Of a DNA stretch of 17,667 bases, positions 1 to 8,142 are shown piece after piece. The translations under genes and the position numbers were made by a program. This stretch comes from Selenomonas sp. (lineage in GTDB: Bacteria; Bacillota; Negativicutes; Selenomonadales; Selenomonadaceae): positions 1 to 17,667 of the forward strand of contig NZ_JALFCU010000034.1 in the NCBI RefSeq assembly GCF_022771645.1, read 5' to 3'. Positions within the stretch are counted from its first letter, which is position 1. The number at the start of each line of letters is the position of its first letter. The notes below the pieces were generated by a model that was given only the letters and a program-made list of their open reading frames with translations, was not told where the DNA came from and did not search any database.

Positions 1-840
1 GACAAATGGGATAGCGTCGAGCCAGCGCTGCGTCCCGAAAAGGCGATTCTCGGCCTCCGCAAGCAGCTCGGCCTCTACGCGAACCTGCGCCCCGTGAAAG
101 TCGCGGACGCGCTTGTCGAGTATTCGCCGCTGAAGCCGGAGCTCGCGCGGGGCGTCGACCTCGTCATCGTGCGCGAGCTCATCGGCGGCATTTACTTCGG
201 CGAGAAGTGCGAGTCGGAGCAGCACGACGGCGCGGAGCGCGCGTGGGATCTCGAGAACTATTCCGTGCCAGAGGTCGAGCGCATCACGAAGCTTGCGTTC
301 GAGACGGCGAAGCTGCGGCGCGGCAAGGTCACGTCCGTCGACAAGGCGAACGTCCTCGCGACGTCGCGCCTCTGGCGTCGCACGACGGCGAACGTCGCCA
401 AAGCATATCCTGACATCGAGCTCAAGAATCTCTACGTCGACAACTGCGCCATGCAGCTCGCCATCAATCCGGCGCAGTTCGATGTCATCGTGACGGGCAA
501 CCTGTTCGGTGATATCCTCTCAGATGAGGCGGCTGTCGTCGGCGGCTCGATCGGCATGCTGCCGTCCGCGTCCATCGGCACGGACACGAGCCTCTATGAG
601 CCCATCCACGGCAGCGCGCCCGACATTGCGGGCAAGGGCATCGCGAACCCGATGGGCACGGTGCTGTCTGCCGCGATGCTGCTGCGCTATTCTCTGCACG
701 AAGAAGCGGCGGCAGACGCGGTCGAAGCGGCCGTCGACAAGGCATTGAACGACGGCTACCGCACGGCCGACTTGTATAAAGAAGGTTTCCACAAAGTCAC
801 GACGGACGAAATGGCCGATGTCATTGCCGAGCGTGTCTGA
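1..840 (+). CDS. leuB: 3-isopropylmalate dehydrogenase, 5' end outside window
   Basis: Oxidises and decarboxylates 3-isopropylmalate with NAD+ to 2-oxoisocaproate, the last step specific to leucine synthesis, in the cytoplasm. The frame is open from base 1, giving 279 residues. The family is about 350-360 long, so roughly 75 N-terminal residues are missing; the GTG at 94 is internal and is not the start. In fragment numbering I see RELIGGIYFGE (58-68) with the catalytic Tyr65, DKANVL with the catalytic Lys115, and the metal-binding Asp147, Asp171 and Asp175 (the last two in GDILSDE). The C-terminal block YEPIHGSAPDIAGKGIANP is the NAD-binding signature of LeuB rather than isocitrate dehydrogenase. 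The stop lies 16 bases before ilvB, so the two genes are probably one transcript. Residue roles come from the Thermus enzyme by alignment from memory. Identification is very secure. Confidence 0.97.
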   Translation, partial: DKWDSVEPALRPEKAILGLRKQLGLYANLRPVKVADALVEYSPLKPELARGVDLVIVRELIGGIYFGEKCESEQHDGAERAWDLENYSVPEVERITKLAFETAKLRRGKVTSVDKANVLATSRLWRRTTANVAKAYPDIELKNLYVDNCAMQLAINPAQFDVIVTGNLFGDILSDEAAVVGGSIGMLPSASIGTDTSLYEPIHGSAPDIAGKGIANPMGTVLSAAMLLRYSLHEEAAADAVEAAVDKALNDGYRTADLYKEGFHKVTTDEMADVIAERV

Positions 841-856
841 ATTGAGGTGAACGCTG

Positions 857-2521
857 ATGATGATGAAAGGCGCAGAAGCCGTGCTCGCGTGCCTGCGCGA
901 GCAAAAGGTCGACACCATCTTCGGTTATCCGGGCGGCATGATCTTGCCGTTCTACAATGCGCTCTATGATGCGAAAGACATCCGCCAGATCCTCGTGACG
1001 CACGAGCAGAATGCAGCGCACGCCGCGGACGGCTATGCGCGCGCGTCGGGCAAGGTCGGCGTCTGCATCGCGACGAGCGGGCCGGGCGCGACGAACCTTG
1101 TCACGGGGCTCGCAACGGCGTTCATGGATTCCATCCCTGTCGTCGCGATCACGGGGCAGGTCGACACGGCCTCGCTCGGCCGCGATGCGTTCCAGGAGAC
1201 GGACATCCTCGACGTCACGATGCCGGTCACGAAGCACAACTTCAAGGTCAAGAGCGCGGAGGAGCTCGTGCCGTCCGTGCGCGAGGCGTTCGCCATCGCG
1301 AAGCATGGCCGTCCCGGCCCCGTGCTCATCGACGTGCCGCGCGACCTCTTTTTCGCGGAGACGGAATACGAGCCGAAAGAGCCGCCCGTCAAGACGCCCG
1401 GCAAGCCCGACGCCGATTTCCTCATCTGCGTTGCTGAGGCCGTGCGCGAGATCGCCGAGGCGAAGCGCCCCGTCGTCATCGTTGGCGGCGGCGTCATTTC
1501 GGCAGGCGCGTCCGAGGAAGTGCAGGCGTTCATCGAGCGCTATCACCTGCCCGTCGTGCACACGCTCATGGGGCTCGGCGCGATCCCGCGCTCGCATCCG
1601 CAGTCTTTGGGCTTTGCGGGCATGCACGGCAAGAAGGCGGCGAACTACGCCATCAATGACGCCGACCTCGTCATCGCCATCGGCAGCCGTTTCGGCGACC
1701 GCCAGACGGGCAACCTCGACACGTACACGGCGGACACGAAGTTTATCCACATCGACATCGACCCGGCGGAGATTGACAAGAACGTTGCGCACTCGCTCGG
1801 CCTCGCCGGCGACATGAAGACGATCCTTTCTTTGCTCATGCGGAAAGAACCGGGCTCGAACCGCGCGGACTGGTGGGCGAAGATTCATGCGTGGGAAGAC
1901 ACGTATGACTATGACTATCAGGTGAACCGCCTGACCGTGCCGTGGGCGATGCACTCCGTCGCGAAGGCGACGAAGGGCAAGCCGTTCGCGTTCGCGACGG
2001 ATGTCGGCCAGCATCAGATGTGGGCGGCGCTCCATCTCGCAATTGAAGAACCGCGCACATGGCTGACGTCGGGCGGCCTCGGCACGATGGGCTTCGGCCT
2101 GCCGGCCGCGATGGGCGCGCAGCTTTTCTACGGAGACACGCGCCGCGTCGTGCACGTCGCGGGCGATGGCGGCATCAAGATGACAGGCAACGAGTACTAC
2201 ACGATCGCGCGCCTGCATCTGCCGATCATCTCCATCATCGTCGACAACACGAGCCTCGGCATGATCCGCCAGTTGCAGAAAGTCAACTACAACGAGCGCT
2301 ACATCGCGTGCGAGTTCGACTATCCGATGGATTACGCGAAGTACGTCGAGAGCTTCGGCATCCGCGCCGAGACCGTCGACACGCAGGAAGGCTTCGCCGT
2401 CGCGTTCGCCGAGGCCATGGCGGACGCGAGCGAGCCGCACGTCATCGTCATGAAAGTGCACCGCAGTTTCGTCGAGCCGATGATCAAGGGCAGCGTCGGC
2501 GAGTTCGTCGAGTTCAAGTGA
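857..2521 (+). CDS. ilvB: acetolactate synthase large (catalytic) subunit
   Basis: Thiamine-diphosphate enzyme that condenses two pyruvates to 2-acetolactate, or pyruvate with 2-oxobutyrate, as the first shared step of valine, leucine and isoleucine synthesis. It has 554 residues, normal for the family. The N-terminal ThDP domain carries FGYPGG and catalytic Glu50 in THEQNAAHAADGYARA. A central FAD/Rossmann-like domain follows at about 190-335. The C-terminal ThDP domain has GDG (436-438) with metal ligands Asp437 and Asn464. The start at 857 is the first of three consecutive ATGs; GAGGTGA at 844-850 serves either of the first two. No ilvN small-subunit gene follows: the gene runs into a terminator, then a lysR gene. 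Position 473 is Leu in MIRQLQ, where many homologues have Trp. It could be a second, specialised copy; a catabolic AlsS is less likely given the leuB neighbour. Confidence 0.95.
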   Translation: MMMKGAEAVLACLREQKVDTIFGYPGGMILPFYNALYDAKDIRQILVTHEQNAAHAADGYARASGKVGVCIATSGPGATNLVTGLATAFMDSIPVVAITGQVDTASLGRDAFQETDILDVTMPVTKHNFKVKSAEELVPSVREAFAIAKHGRPGPVLIDVPRDLFFAETEYEPKEPPVKTPGKPDADFLICVAEAVREIAEAKRPVVIVGGGVISAGASEEVQAFIERYHLPVVHTLMGLGAIPRSHPQSLGFAGMHGKKAANYAINDADLVIAIGSRFGDRQTGNLDTYTADTKFIHIDIDPAEIDKNVAHSLGLAGDMKTILSLLMRKEPGSNRADWWAKIHAWEDTYDYDYQVNRLTVPWAMHSVAKATKGKPFAFATDVGQHQMWAALHLAIEEPRTWLTSGGLGTMGFGLPAAMGAQLFYGDTRRVVHVAGDGGIKMTGNEYYTIARLHLPIISIIVDNTSLGMIRQLQKVNYNERYIACEFDYPMDYAKYVESFGIRAETVDTQEGFAVAFAEAMADASEPHVIVMKVHRSFVEPMIKGSVGEFVEFK

Positions 2522-2535
2522 ATATTTTTGGAAAG

Positions 2536-2566
2536 AAGGGAGCAGCCACGCGCTGCTCTCTTTTTT
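2536..2566 (+). terminator. Rho-independent terminator after ilvB
   Basis: GAGCAGC (2540-2546) pairs with GCTGCTC (2552-2558) around a five-base loop. The stem can extend outward through GG and AA using the following TCTT. Six T residues follow directly (2561-2566). It lies 15 bases after the ilvB stop and should end the leuB-ilvB transcript. Confidence 0.9.
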
Positions 2567-2572
2567 CGTTCA

Positions 2573-2601
2573 TAGACAATAACTCAGAGCTATGATAAAA
2601 T
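2573..2601 (+). promoter_or_regulatory. sigma-A type promoter for the lysR-smc-ftsY unit
   Basis: TAGACA (2573-2578, five of six match TTGACA) and TAAAAT (2596-2601, five of six match TATAAT) are separated by exactly 17 bases. The site follows the ilvB terminator and precedes the lysR-type gene, giving a leader of about 65 bases. It is the only good promoter I see before smc. Confidence 0.75.
2579..2593 (+). promoter_or_regulatory. candidate LysR-family box (T-N11-A dyad) in the promoter spacer
   Basis: ATAACTC and GAGCTAT flank a central A, giving six of seven symmetric pairs and the T-N11-A pattern (T2580, A2592) usual for LysR-type regulators. It fills the space between the -35 and -10 elements, so binding there would block RNA polymerase. 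It is most likely an autoregulatory site for the regulator encoded just downstream. Assignment is by pattern only. Confidence 0.5.
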
Positions 2602-2674
2602 GAGACAAGCAGAATATATAGAGAGAGAAAGCCAAAGAGCTACGAACTGAATGATTTTATGAGGGGGAAGTCCC

Positions 2675-3583
2675 ATGGAATTTCGACAGCTGGAATATTT
2701 CGTCACGATCAGCGAGCTCGAGAACTTCACGCGCACGGCCGAGGTGCTGCACGTCTCGCAGCCGTCCGTGACGAAGGCCATCAAATCGCTCGAGGGCGAG
2801 CTGAAGCTCACGCTCATCGACCGCAGCCAGAAGCACGTGCAGCTCACGGAGGAAGGGCGCACGTTCCTCATCCACGCGCAGCGCATCATGCGCGACGTGC
2901 AGGCGGCGTATCAGGATATGCAGCGCTTCCACAGCGAGGCGCGCGGCACGATCCGCTTCGGCATCCCGCCGATGGTCGAGGGCTACCTGTTCCCGGATTT
3001 CTTTACGAAATTCCGCGCGGCGTATCCGGACATCACGCTCGACGTGCAGGAGCTCAGCGATTCGCTCGAAGTGCGTGAGCAGGCCGACCTCGGCGAGCTC
3101 GATTTCGGCATCGTGCTCGCGAGCCCCGATGACCGTGTCGAGAACGAGTTCCTCATCATGCGCGACGAGATGGAGCTCTGCCTGCCGCCGCATCATCCGC
3201 TCGGCGCGCTTGACATCGTGCCGTTCGGCCGCCTGCGCCATGAAAAATTCATCATGCAGCAGCCGCACAATTTCCAATACCGCAGCGTCTTTGACTGTTG
3301 CACGGAGCATGGCTTCACGCCGGACATCGTGCTCTCGACGTCGCAGCTCAAGACGATCAAACAGCTCGTCGCCAATGGCACGGGCGTTTCCGTGCTGCCG
3401 AAATTCGTCACGCGCGGCGAGAAAATCTTTTTGCACCGCGAGACGGAGCCGGCCATCCGCCTGCACATCTCGCTGTACTGGGGCGCGCACAAGACGTTCT
3501 CGGCCATCGACAACCGGTTCATGGACTTCATGCGCACGTACACGGGCACGCCGGAGTTCAAAAAGCATTTCTTCCAAGCATAA
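2675..3583 (+). CDS. LysR-family transcriptional regulator
   Basis: A DNA-binding transcription factor of 302 residues, the normal LysR-family length. An N-terminal winged helix-turn-helix occupies about residues 1-60, with the recognition region around TAEVLHVSQPSVTKAIKSLE. A linker helix follows to about 88, then a periplasmic-binding-protein-like effector domain from GTIRFGIPP to the C terminus. The effector cannot be read from the sequence. The ATG at 2675 is preceded by GAGGGGGA at 2661-2668. It has its own promoter with a LysR-like box. LysR genes often control a neighbour, but the neighbours here are ilvB upstream, past a terminator, and smc only 12 bases downstream. The target may therefore be the gene itself or ilvB/leuB, or may lie elsewhere. 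Class is certain; specific function is unknown. Confidence 0.93.
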   Translation: MEFRQLEYFVTISELENFTRTAEVLHVSQPSVTKAIKSLEGELKLTLIDRSQKHVQLTEEGRTFLIHAQRIMRDVQAAYQDMQRFHSEARGTIRFGIPPMVEGYLFPDFFTKFRAAYPDITLDVQELSDSLEVREQADLGELDFGIVLASPDDRVENEFLIMRDEMELCLPPHHPLGALDIVPFGRLRHEKFIMQQPHNFQYRSVFDCCTEHGFTPDIVLSTSQLKTIKQLVANGTGVSVLPKFVTRGEKIFLHRETEPAIRLHISLYWGAHKTFSAIDNRFMDFMRTYTGTPEFKKHFFQA

Positions 3584-3595
3584 GGAGCGTCGTTC

Positions 3596-6500
3596 ATGCA
3601 GCTCAAACGTCTCGAAGCTTACGGCTTCAAGTCTTTTGCCGACAAGATCGTCATCGAGTTTGACGCGGGCGTCACGGCCATCGTCGGCCCGAACGGCAGC
3701 GGCAAGAGCAACATCACCGACGCCATCCGCTGGGTGCTCGGCGAGCAGAACGTCCGAAACCTGCGCGCCGCAAAATCCGAAGACATCATTTTCTCCGGCA
3801 CGGCGACGCGCAAAAAGCTCGGCGTCGCCGAGGTTTCGCTTGTCTTCGACAACACGGACGGCACGCTGCCCGTCGATTTCGCCGAAGTCGTCGTCACGCG
3901 CCGCCTGTACCGCAGCGGCGAGAGCGAAGTGTTCCTCAACCGCTCGCGCTGCCGCATCAAGGACATTTACCAGCTGTTCGCCGACACGGGCATCGGCCAC
4001 GAGGGCATGAGCGTCATCGGGCAGAACCGCATCGACGACATCTTGAACAGCCGCCCGGAGGAGCGCCGCGCATTCTTCGAGGAGACGGCCGGTATCACGA
4101 AGTACAAGGCGCGCAAGCGCGAGACGCTGAAGAAGCTCGACGACACGGAGAAGAACCTCGTGCGCGTCAGCGACATCCAGCAGGAGATCGAGGGACAGCT
4201 CGGCCCGCTCGCCGCGAACGCCGAGCAGACGCGCACGTACCAGGCGCTCGAGCGCGAGTACAAGACGTACCATCTGACGAGCCTCCACCAGCGCCACGAC
4301 GCGCTGACTGGCAAGCGGGCGGCGGCGGAAGCGGAGCAGAAGAGCGCCGAGGACGAGAAAACGGCGGCCGAGGCCGCGCAGGCGGCCGCCGAAGCGGAAA
4401 AAGAACGCGTGCAGGCGGGCATCGTCGCCATCGAGCAGTCGATGCAGCGCGAAGGCGAGAAGCACGCCGAGCTCCAGAAACAGGTCGATGCCGTGACGGC
4501 GGAGCTCGCGACGCTCCGCGAGCGCACGGAAAACAGCGCCGTCGTGCGCGAGCGCCTCGACGCGCGCAAAGCGGCGCTGACGCAGGAGCTCGTGCGCGCG
4601 GCCGGCGACATCGGCCGCCTGACGGAATCCGTCGCCGATGGCAAGAAAGCCGTCGCATCCGCAGACGAGCAGATGGAAGCGGAGCGCAAGAAGCTCGTCG
4701 CCCTCAAAGCGCAGGCTTCCGACGCGCACAAGGCGGTGGCGGAAACCGATGCAGAGATCGCAAAGCTCCAGTCGTCATTGACGGAGCAGCAGCAGGCCAT
4801 CGCCGTGCTCGAAAAGGACATCGAGCTCGGCGGCGCCGGCCAGGCGGAGCGCGAACGGGCGCTCGCGGCCGCGCAGGAAAAACTCGACGCGCTTGCAAGC
4901 GAGAAAGAAAAGCTGGCCACAGATTTCGCGGAAAAGACGAAAGAACGCGACGCAGGCAAGGCGGCAGCACAGAAAAATGCACAGACGATGCAGGCGGCGC
5001 GGCAGGCGCTCTCGGCCGCGCGCACGGCGCATGAAACTGCTATGCGCGAAGCGAAGCGCACGGCGGACAAGCTCCAGATTCTCCGCCACATGCAGCAGTC
5101 ATACGAAGGCTTCGGCCGCGCCGTGCGCGCCGTGCTGAAGGCGCAAACGCTGTGGCGCAGCGGCATTGCCGGCGCGGTCGCGGAACTCCTGACCGTGCCG
5201 GAAAAATACGTGACGGCGCTCGACGTCGCTCTCGCGGGCAGTCAGCAGCACATTGTTACGGAAGACGCCGCGACAGCGAAAGCCGCCATCGGCTATCTGA
5301 AGGCGCAACGGCTCGGCCGCGCGACATTCCTGCCGCTCTCGACCATCCAGGTGCGCCAGCCCGCGAATGCGGACAGCGTGCGGCGGATGCAGGGCGTCGT
5401 CGGCTGGGGCAACGAACTTGTCAAGACGCAAGAACGTTTCCGTCGCGTTGCCGACTACTTGCTCGCGCGCACGCTCATCGTCGACACGCTCGATCACGCG
5501 CTCGCCATCGCGAAATCGACAGGCTACCGCCTGCGCATCGTCACCGTGGACGGCGAGCTCTTGAGCCCGGGCGGCTCGATGACGGGCGGCAGCCGCGGCC
5601 ATAAAGAAGGCTCGTTCCTCGGGCGCCAGGGCGAGATCGCCGCGCTCGAAGCGGCACAGCAGGCCGCCGAGGCGGATGCCGCCGCAAAGCAGCAGGCGGC
5701 GGACGAAGCGCGCGATGCGTTCGAGGACTGCCGCGAAAAAGCCGACGAGCTGACGGAGCAGCTGCAAGCGCTCGACGTCGCTATCGCCGGCCTGCGCGTC
5801 GCCCGCGCGAAAGCGGACGAAGCGCACAAGGAACAGGCCTCCGCGCTCGCCACGCAGCGCGCACAACAGAAGACGGCCGAGGCATCGTTTGCCGAAACGC
5901 AGCGCCGTCGCTCGGAAGCGCGCGAAGCCGCACGCACGCTCGAAGAAAAACTCCAGGCCGTGCAGAAAACGCGCGCTGAGCAGCAGGAGAACATCGACGA
6001 CCTCCTGGAGGACGCCGACGACCTCGAAACGCTGCTGCACGACCGCGAGACGAAGCTCGCCGTGCGCCGCGTACAGGCGGAGCGCGATGCCGAACTCTTG
6101 CAATCGAAGAAAGAAGAAAAGCGCAAGCGCGAGCAGGAACTTGCGGACGTCGAGCGCGAGACGCGCGAACAGGAAGAACTGCAACGCACGAGCGCTGACC
6201 GCCTCGTCGCGCTCGAAGAAACGGAAGGCCGCCTCGCCGAGCAACAGATGGATCTGAAGTCCGCGCACGACCGGCTTTATGCTGAAAAAATGGAGCAGAT
6301 GGCTGTCGCGCAGGACATCGACAAGCGCATCAAGAAACAGGCGCGCGAAGCCGCGCGCCTGCTCGAAAAACTCCACACCGCTGAGCTCGCCGTCTCGAAG
6401 GCGCAGTTCGCCATCGACGAATGCGCCGAGACGATGCTGTCGGACTACGGCCTCACGCCGGAGCGCGCGGCAGAAGAAGCCATCGACGTCGCGCCCGAGG

Positions 6501-7168
6501 AGCTCGCGCCGCGCATGAAGGAGCTCGACGCGAAGATGAAAGCGCTCGGCCCCATCAACCCGAACGCCATCACGGAATACGAAGAGCTCAAGAAGCGCCA
6601 CGATTTCCTCGAGACGCAGACGAACGACCTGCGCGAAGCGCGCGCGAACCTCGAGACGCTGCTCACCGAGATGGACGCGACGATGACGAAACAGTTCGGC
6701 GAAGCGTTCCAGAAAATCCAGGCGTATTTCCAAGAGAGCTTCACGAAACTGTTCGGCGGCGGCGAAGCCACGCTGAAGCTCCTCGACGCGAACGACATGC
6801 TGAACACGGGCATCGACATCCTCGTCACCCTGCCGAAAAAGAAGCGCCAGAACCTCTCGGCGCTCTCGGGCGGCGAGCGCGCTCTGACGGTCATCGCGCT
6901 GCTCTTCGCCTGCCTGCACTACAAGCCGTCGCCGTTCTCCGTGCTCGACGAGATCGACGCGCCGCTCGACGAAGCGAACGTCGTGCGCTTCGGCCACTAT
7001 CTCAAGGAACTCGCCGACCGCACGCAGTTCATCGTCGTCACGCACCGCAAGGGCACGATGGAAAACACCGACGTCCTCTACGGCGTCACGACCGAAGACG
7101 CCGGCGTCTCGAAGATTCTTTCCGTGAAACTCAGTGACTATATCGATCCAGAACAACAAGGAGCATGA
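3596..7168 (+). CDS. smc: chromosome segregation/condensation protein SMC
   Basis: ATPase subunit of the bacterial condensin, which with ScpA and ScpB extrudes and organises chromosomal DNA on the nucleoid. It has 1190 residues, about the length of Bacillus Smc. An N-terminal head has the Walker A GPNGSGKSN (31-39). An N-coil runs from about 170 to 500, and a hinge from about 503 to 665 ends in a Gly-rich SPGGSMTGGS. A C-coil runs from about 670 to 1010. The C-terminal head has the ABC signature LSGGER (1090-1095) and Walker B with Asp1118 and Glu1119 in VLDEIDAPLD. The coils are rich in Ala and Glu, for example about 238-272 and 682-711. AAGGAG at 3582-3587 overlaps the lysR stop and sets the start. 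ftsY follows 3 bases later, the usual pairing in Gram-positive-type genomes; rnc, often upstream, is replaced by the lysR gene. Confidence 0.98.
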   Translation: MQLKRLEAYGFKSFADKIVIEFDAGVTAIVGPNGSGKSNITDAIRWVLGEQNVRNLRAAKSEDIIFSGTATRKKLGVAEVSLVFDNTDGTLPVDFAEVVVTRRLYRSGESEVFLNRSRCRIKDIYQLFADTGIGHEGMSVIGQNRIDDILNSRPEERRAFFEETAGITKYKARKRETLKKLDDTEKNLVRVSDIQQEIEGQLGPLAANAEQTRTYQALEREYKTYHLTSLHQRHDALTGKRAAAEAEQKSAEDEKTAAEAAQAAAEAEKERVQAGIVAIEQSMQREGEKHAELQKQVDAVTAELATLRERTENSAVVRERLDARKAALTQELVRAAGDIGRLTESVADGKKAVASADEQMEAERKKLVALKAQASDAHKAVAETDAEIAKLQSSLTEQQQAIAVLEKDIELGGAGQAERERALAAAQEKLDALASEKEKLATDFAEKTKERDAGKAAAQKNAQTMQAARQALSAARTAHETAMREAKRTADKLQILRHMQQSYEGFGRAVRAVLKAQTLWRSGIAGAVAELLTVPEKYVTALDVALAGSQQHIVTEDAATAKAAIGYLKAQRLGRATFLPLSTIQVRQPANADSVRRMQGVVGWGNELVKTQERFRRVADYLLARTLIVDTLDHALAIAKSTGYRLRIVTVDGELLSPGGSMTGGSRGHKEGSFLGRQGEIAALEAAQQAAEADAAAKQQAADEARDAFEDCREKADELTEQLQALDVAIAGLRVARAKADEAHKEQASALATQRAQQKTAEASFAETQRRRSEAREAARTLEEKLQAVQKTRAEQQENIDDLLEDADDLETLLHDRETKLAVRRVQAERDAELLQSKKEEKRKREQELADVERETREQEELQRTSADRLVALEETEGRLAEQQMDLKSAHDRLYAEKMEQMAVAQDIDKRIKKQAREAARLLEKLHTAELAVSKAQFAIDECAETMLSDYGLTPERAAEEAIDVAPEELAPRMKELDAKMKALGPINPNAITEYEELKKRHDFLETQTNDLREARANLETLLTEMDATMTKQFGEAFQKIQAYFQESFTKLFGGGEATLKLLDANDMLNTGIDILVTLPKKKRQNLSALSGGERALTVIALLFACLHYKPSPFSVLDEIDAPLDEANVVRFGHYLKELADRTQFIVVTHRKGTMENTDVLYGVTTEDAGVSKILSVKLSDYIDPEQQGA

Positions 7169-7171
7169 CAT

Positions 7172-8098
7172 ATGGGATTTTTTGACAAGCTGAAAAAAGG
7201 CCTGAACAAGACGCGCGAGAACCTCACGCAGAAGATTGAGAAACTCGTGATCGGTTATGCGGACATTGACGACGATTTCCTCGACGAGCTCGAGGAGACG
7301 CTCATCATGGCCGACGTCGGTGTGCAGACGACGGAGCGGCTCATGGAGGCCGTGCGGAAGGGCATCAAGAAAAAGGAAATCAACAGTCCGCAAGACTTGC
7401 GTCCGTTCCTAGCAAAGGAGATCACAGCGATCCTCACGGCGGGCGAGGAAAACGACCGCACGCGCGTCGCGGCAGAGGGTCCCACGGTGCTGCTCGTCAT
7501 CGGCGTGAACGGTGCGGGCAAGACGACGACGATCGGCAAGCTCTCGGCGTATTACAAGGAGCAGGGGAAGAGCGTCATGCTCGCGGCGGCTGACACGTTC
7601 CGCGCGGCGGCTATCGACCAGCTCGAGGTCTGGGGGAATCGCACGGGCGCGCGCGTCATCAAGCATGAGGAGGGATCAGACCCGGCGGCTGTCGCGTTCG
7701 ACGCGGTCAAGGCTGCGAAAGCGCGCGGCGTCGACATCCTCATCGTCGACACGGCCGGCCGCCTGCAGACGAAGTCGAACCTCATGCAGGAGCTTGAAAA
7801 GATCAACCGCGTCATCGGCCGCGAGATCCCCGGTGCGCCGCACGAGACGCTTCTCGTGCTCGACGCGACGACGGGACAGAACGCCATCAGTCAGGCCGAG
7901 CTCTTCACGAAAGCCGCGCCCATCACGGGCGTCGTGCTGACGAAGCTCGACGGCACGGCGAAAGGCGGCGTCGTCATCGGCATCAAGAGCCAGCTTTCGA
8001 TGCCCGTGAAATGGATTGGCGTCGGCGAGGGCGTCGAAGACCTGCGCCCGTTCGTCGCGGAAGATTTCGCAAAGGCACTCTTAGGCGAAGAGCGTTGA
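7172..8098 (+). CDS. ftsY: signal recognition particle receptor GTPase FtsY
   Basis: SRP receptor that docks ribosome-nascent chain-SRP complexes at the inner membrane for co-translational insertion through SecYEG. It has 308 residues: a short basic amphipathic N terminus (GFFDKLKKGLNKTRENL), a helical N domain to about 95, and an SRP-type G domain. Motifs are G1 GVNGAGKTTT (111-120), DTFRA (141-145), G3 DTAGR (193-197), G4 TKLDG (257-261) and the C-terminal GEGVEDLRPF. It lacks the long acidic A domain of the E. coli protein, which is normal for this type. AAGGAG at 7158-7163, inside the end of smc, sets the ATG at 7172; the two genes are 3 bases apart and presumably translated from one message. 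The reading frame ends just before a new promoter and no terminator is obvious in between. Very secure. Confidence 0.98.
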   Translation: MGFFDKLKKGLNKTRENLTQKIEKLVIGYADIDDDFLDELEETLIMADVGVQTTERLMEAVRKGIKKKEINSPQDLRPFLAKEITAILTAGEENDRTRVAAEGPTVLLVIGVNGAGKTTTIGKLSAYYKEQGKSVMLAAADTFRAAAIDQLEVWGNRTGARVIKHEEGSDPAAVAFDAVKAAKARGVDILIVDTAGRLQTKSNLMQELEKINRVIGREIPGAPHETLLVLDATTGQNAISQAELFTKAAPITGVVLTKLDGTAKGGVVIGIKSQLSMPVKWIGVGEGVEDLRPFVAEDFAKALLGEER

Positions 8099-8107
8099 AT
8101 TTATGAC

Positions 8108-8136
8108 TGGAAAAAATTTTTTACTTATGGTATGAT
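8108..8136 (+). promoter_or_regulatory. extended -10 promoter for the pheS operon
   Basis: TATGAT at 8131-8136 is preceded by TGG (8128-8130), an extended -10 element. The aligned -35 position (8108-8113, TGGAAA) is poor, which extended -10 promoters tolerate. The intervening sequence is A/T-rich. Transcription would begin near 8143, just before the T-box leader. Placement rests on the match and the position. Confidence 0.6.
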
Positions 8137-8142
8137 GTTTCA

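Noticed and set aside
94..96. GTG as the leuB start
   Set aside because: The frame is open to base 1 and the upstream residues (KWDSVEPALRPE) are conserved LeuB sequence, so the gene begins before the window.
1743..1751. Perfect DnaA box TTATCCACA
   Set aside because: It is a single copy inside ilvB encoding conserved residues, with no cluster or A/T-rich unwinding region nearby; a chance match.
821..2461. 546-codon minus-strand frame opposite ilvB
   Set aside because: Composition is Arg/Asp/His/Val-rich with no family resemblance, it is in codon register with ilvB, and ilvB is a clear conserved enzyme. It is a shadow of codon bias.
2541..2721. Possible small gene or leader peptide between ilvB and lysR
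   Set aside because: The terminator, promoter and a short leader account for the gap; a plus-strand frame running through it overlaps ilvB out of frame and has no start signal of its own.
4300..4420. Ala/Glu-rich repeats in smc as a repeat element or insertion
   Set aside because: They keep the heptad character of the N-coil and total length is normal; this is coiled-coil composition in a GC-rich genome.
2657..4729. 690-codon minus-strand frame across lysR and the start of smc
   Set aside because: Both sense genes are certain and share a frame, so the antisense register stays open through the 12-base gap. No domain is recognisable.
5099..7393. 764-codon minus-strand frame across smc and ftsY
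   Set aside because: Same register effect; the sense strand encodes the Smc hinge, C-coil and head and the FtsY start.
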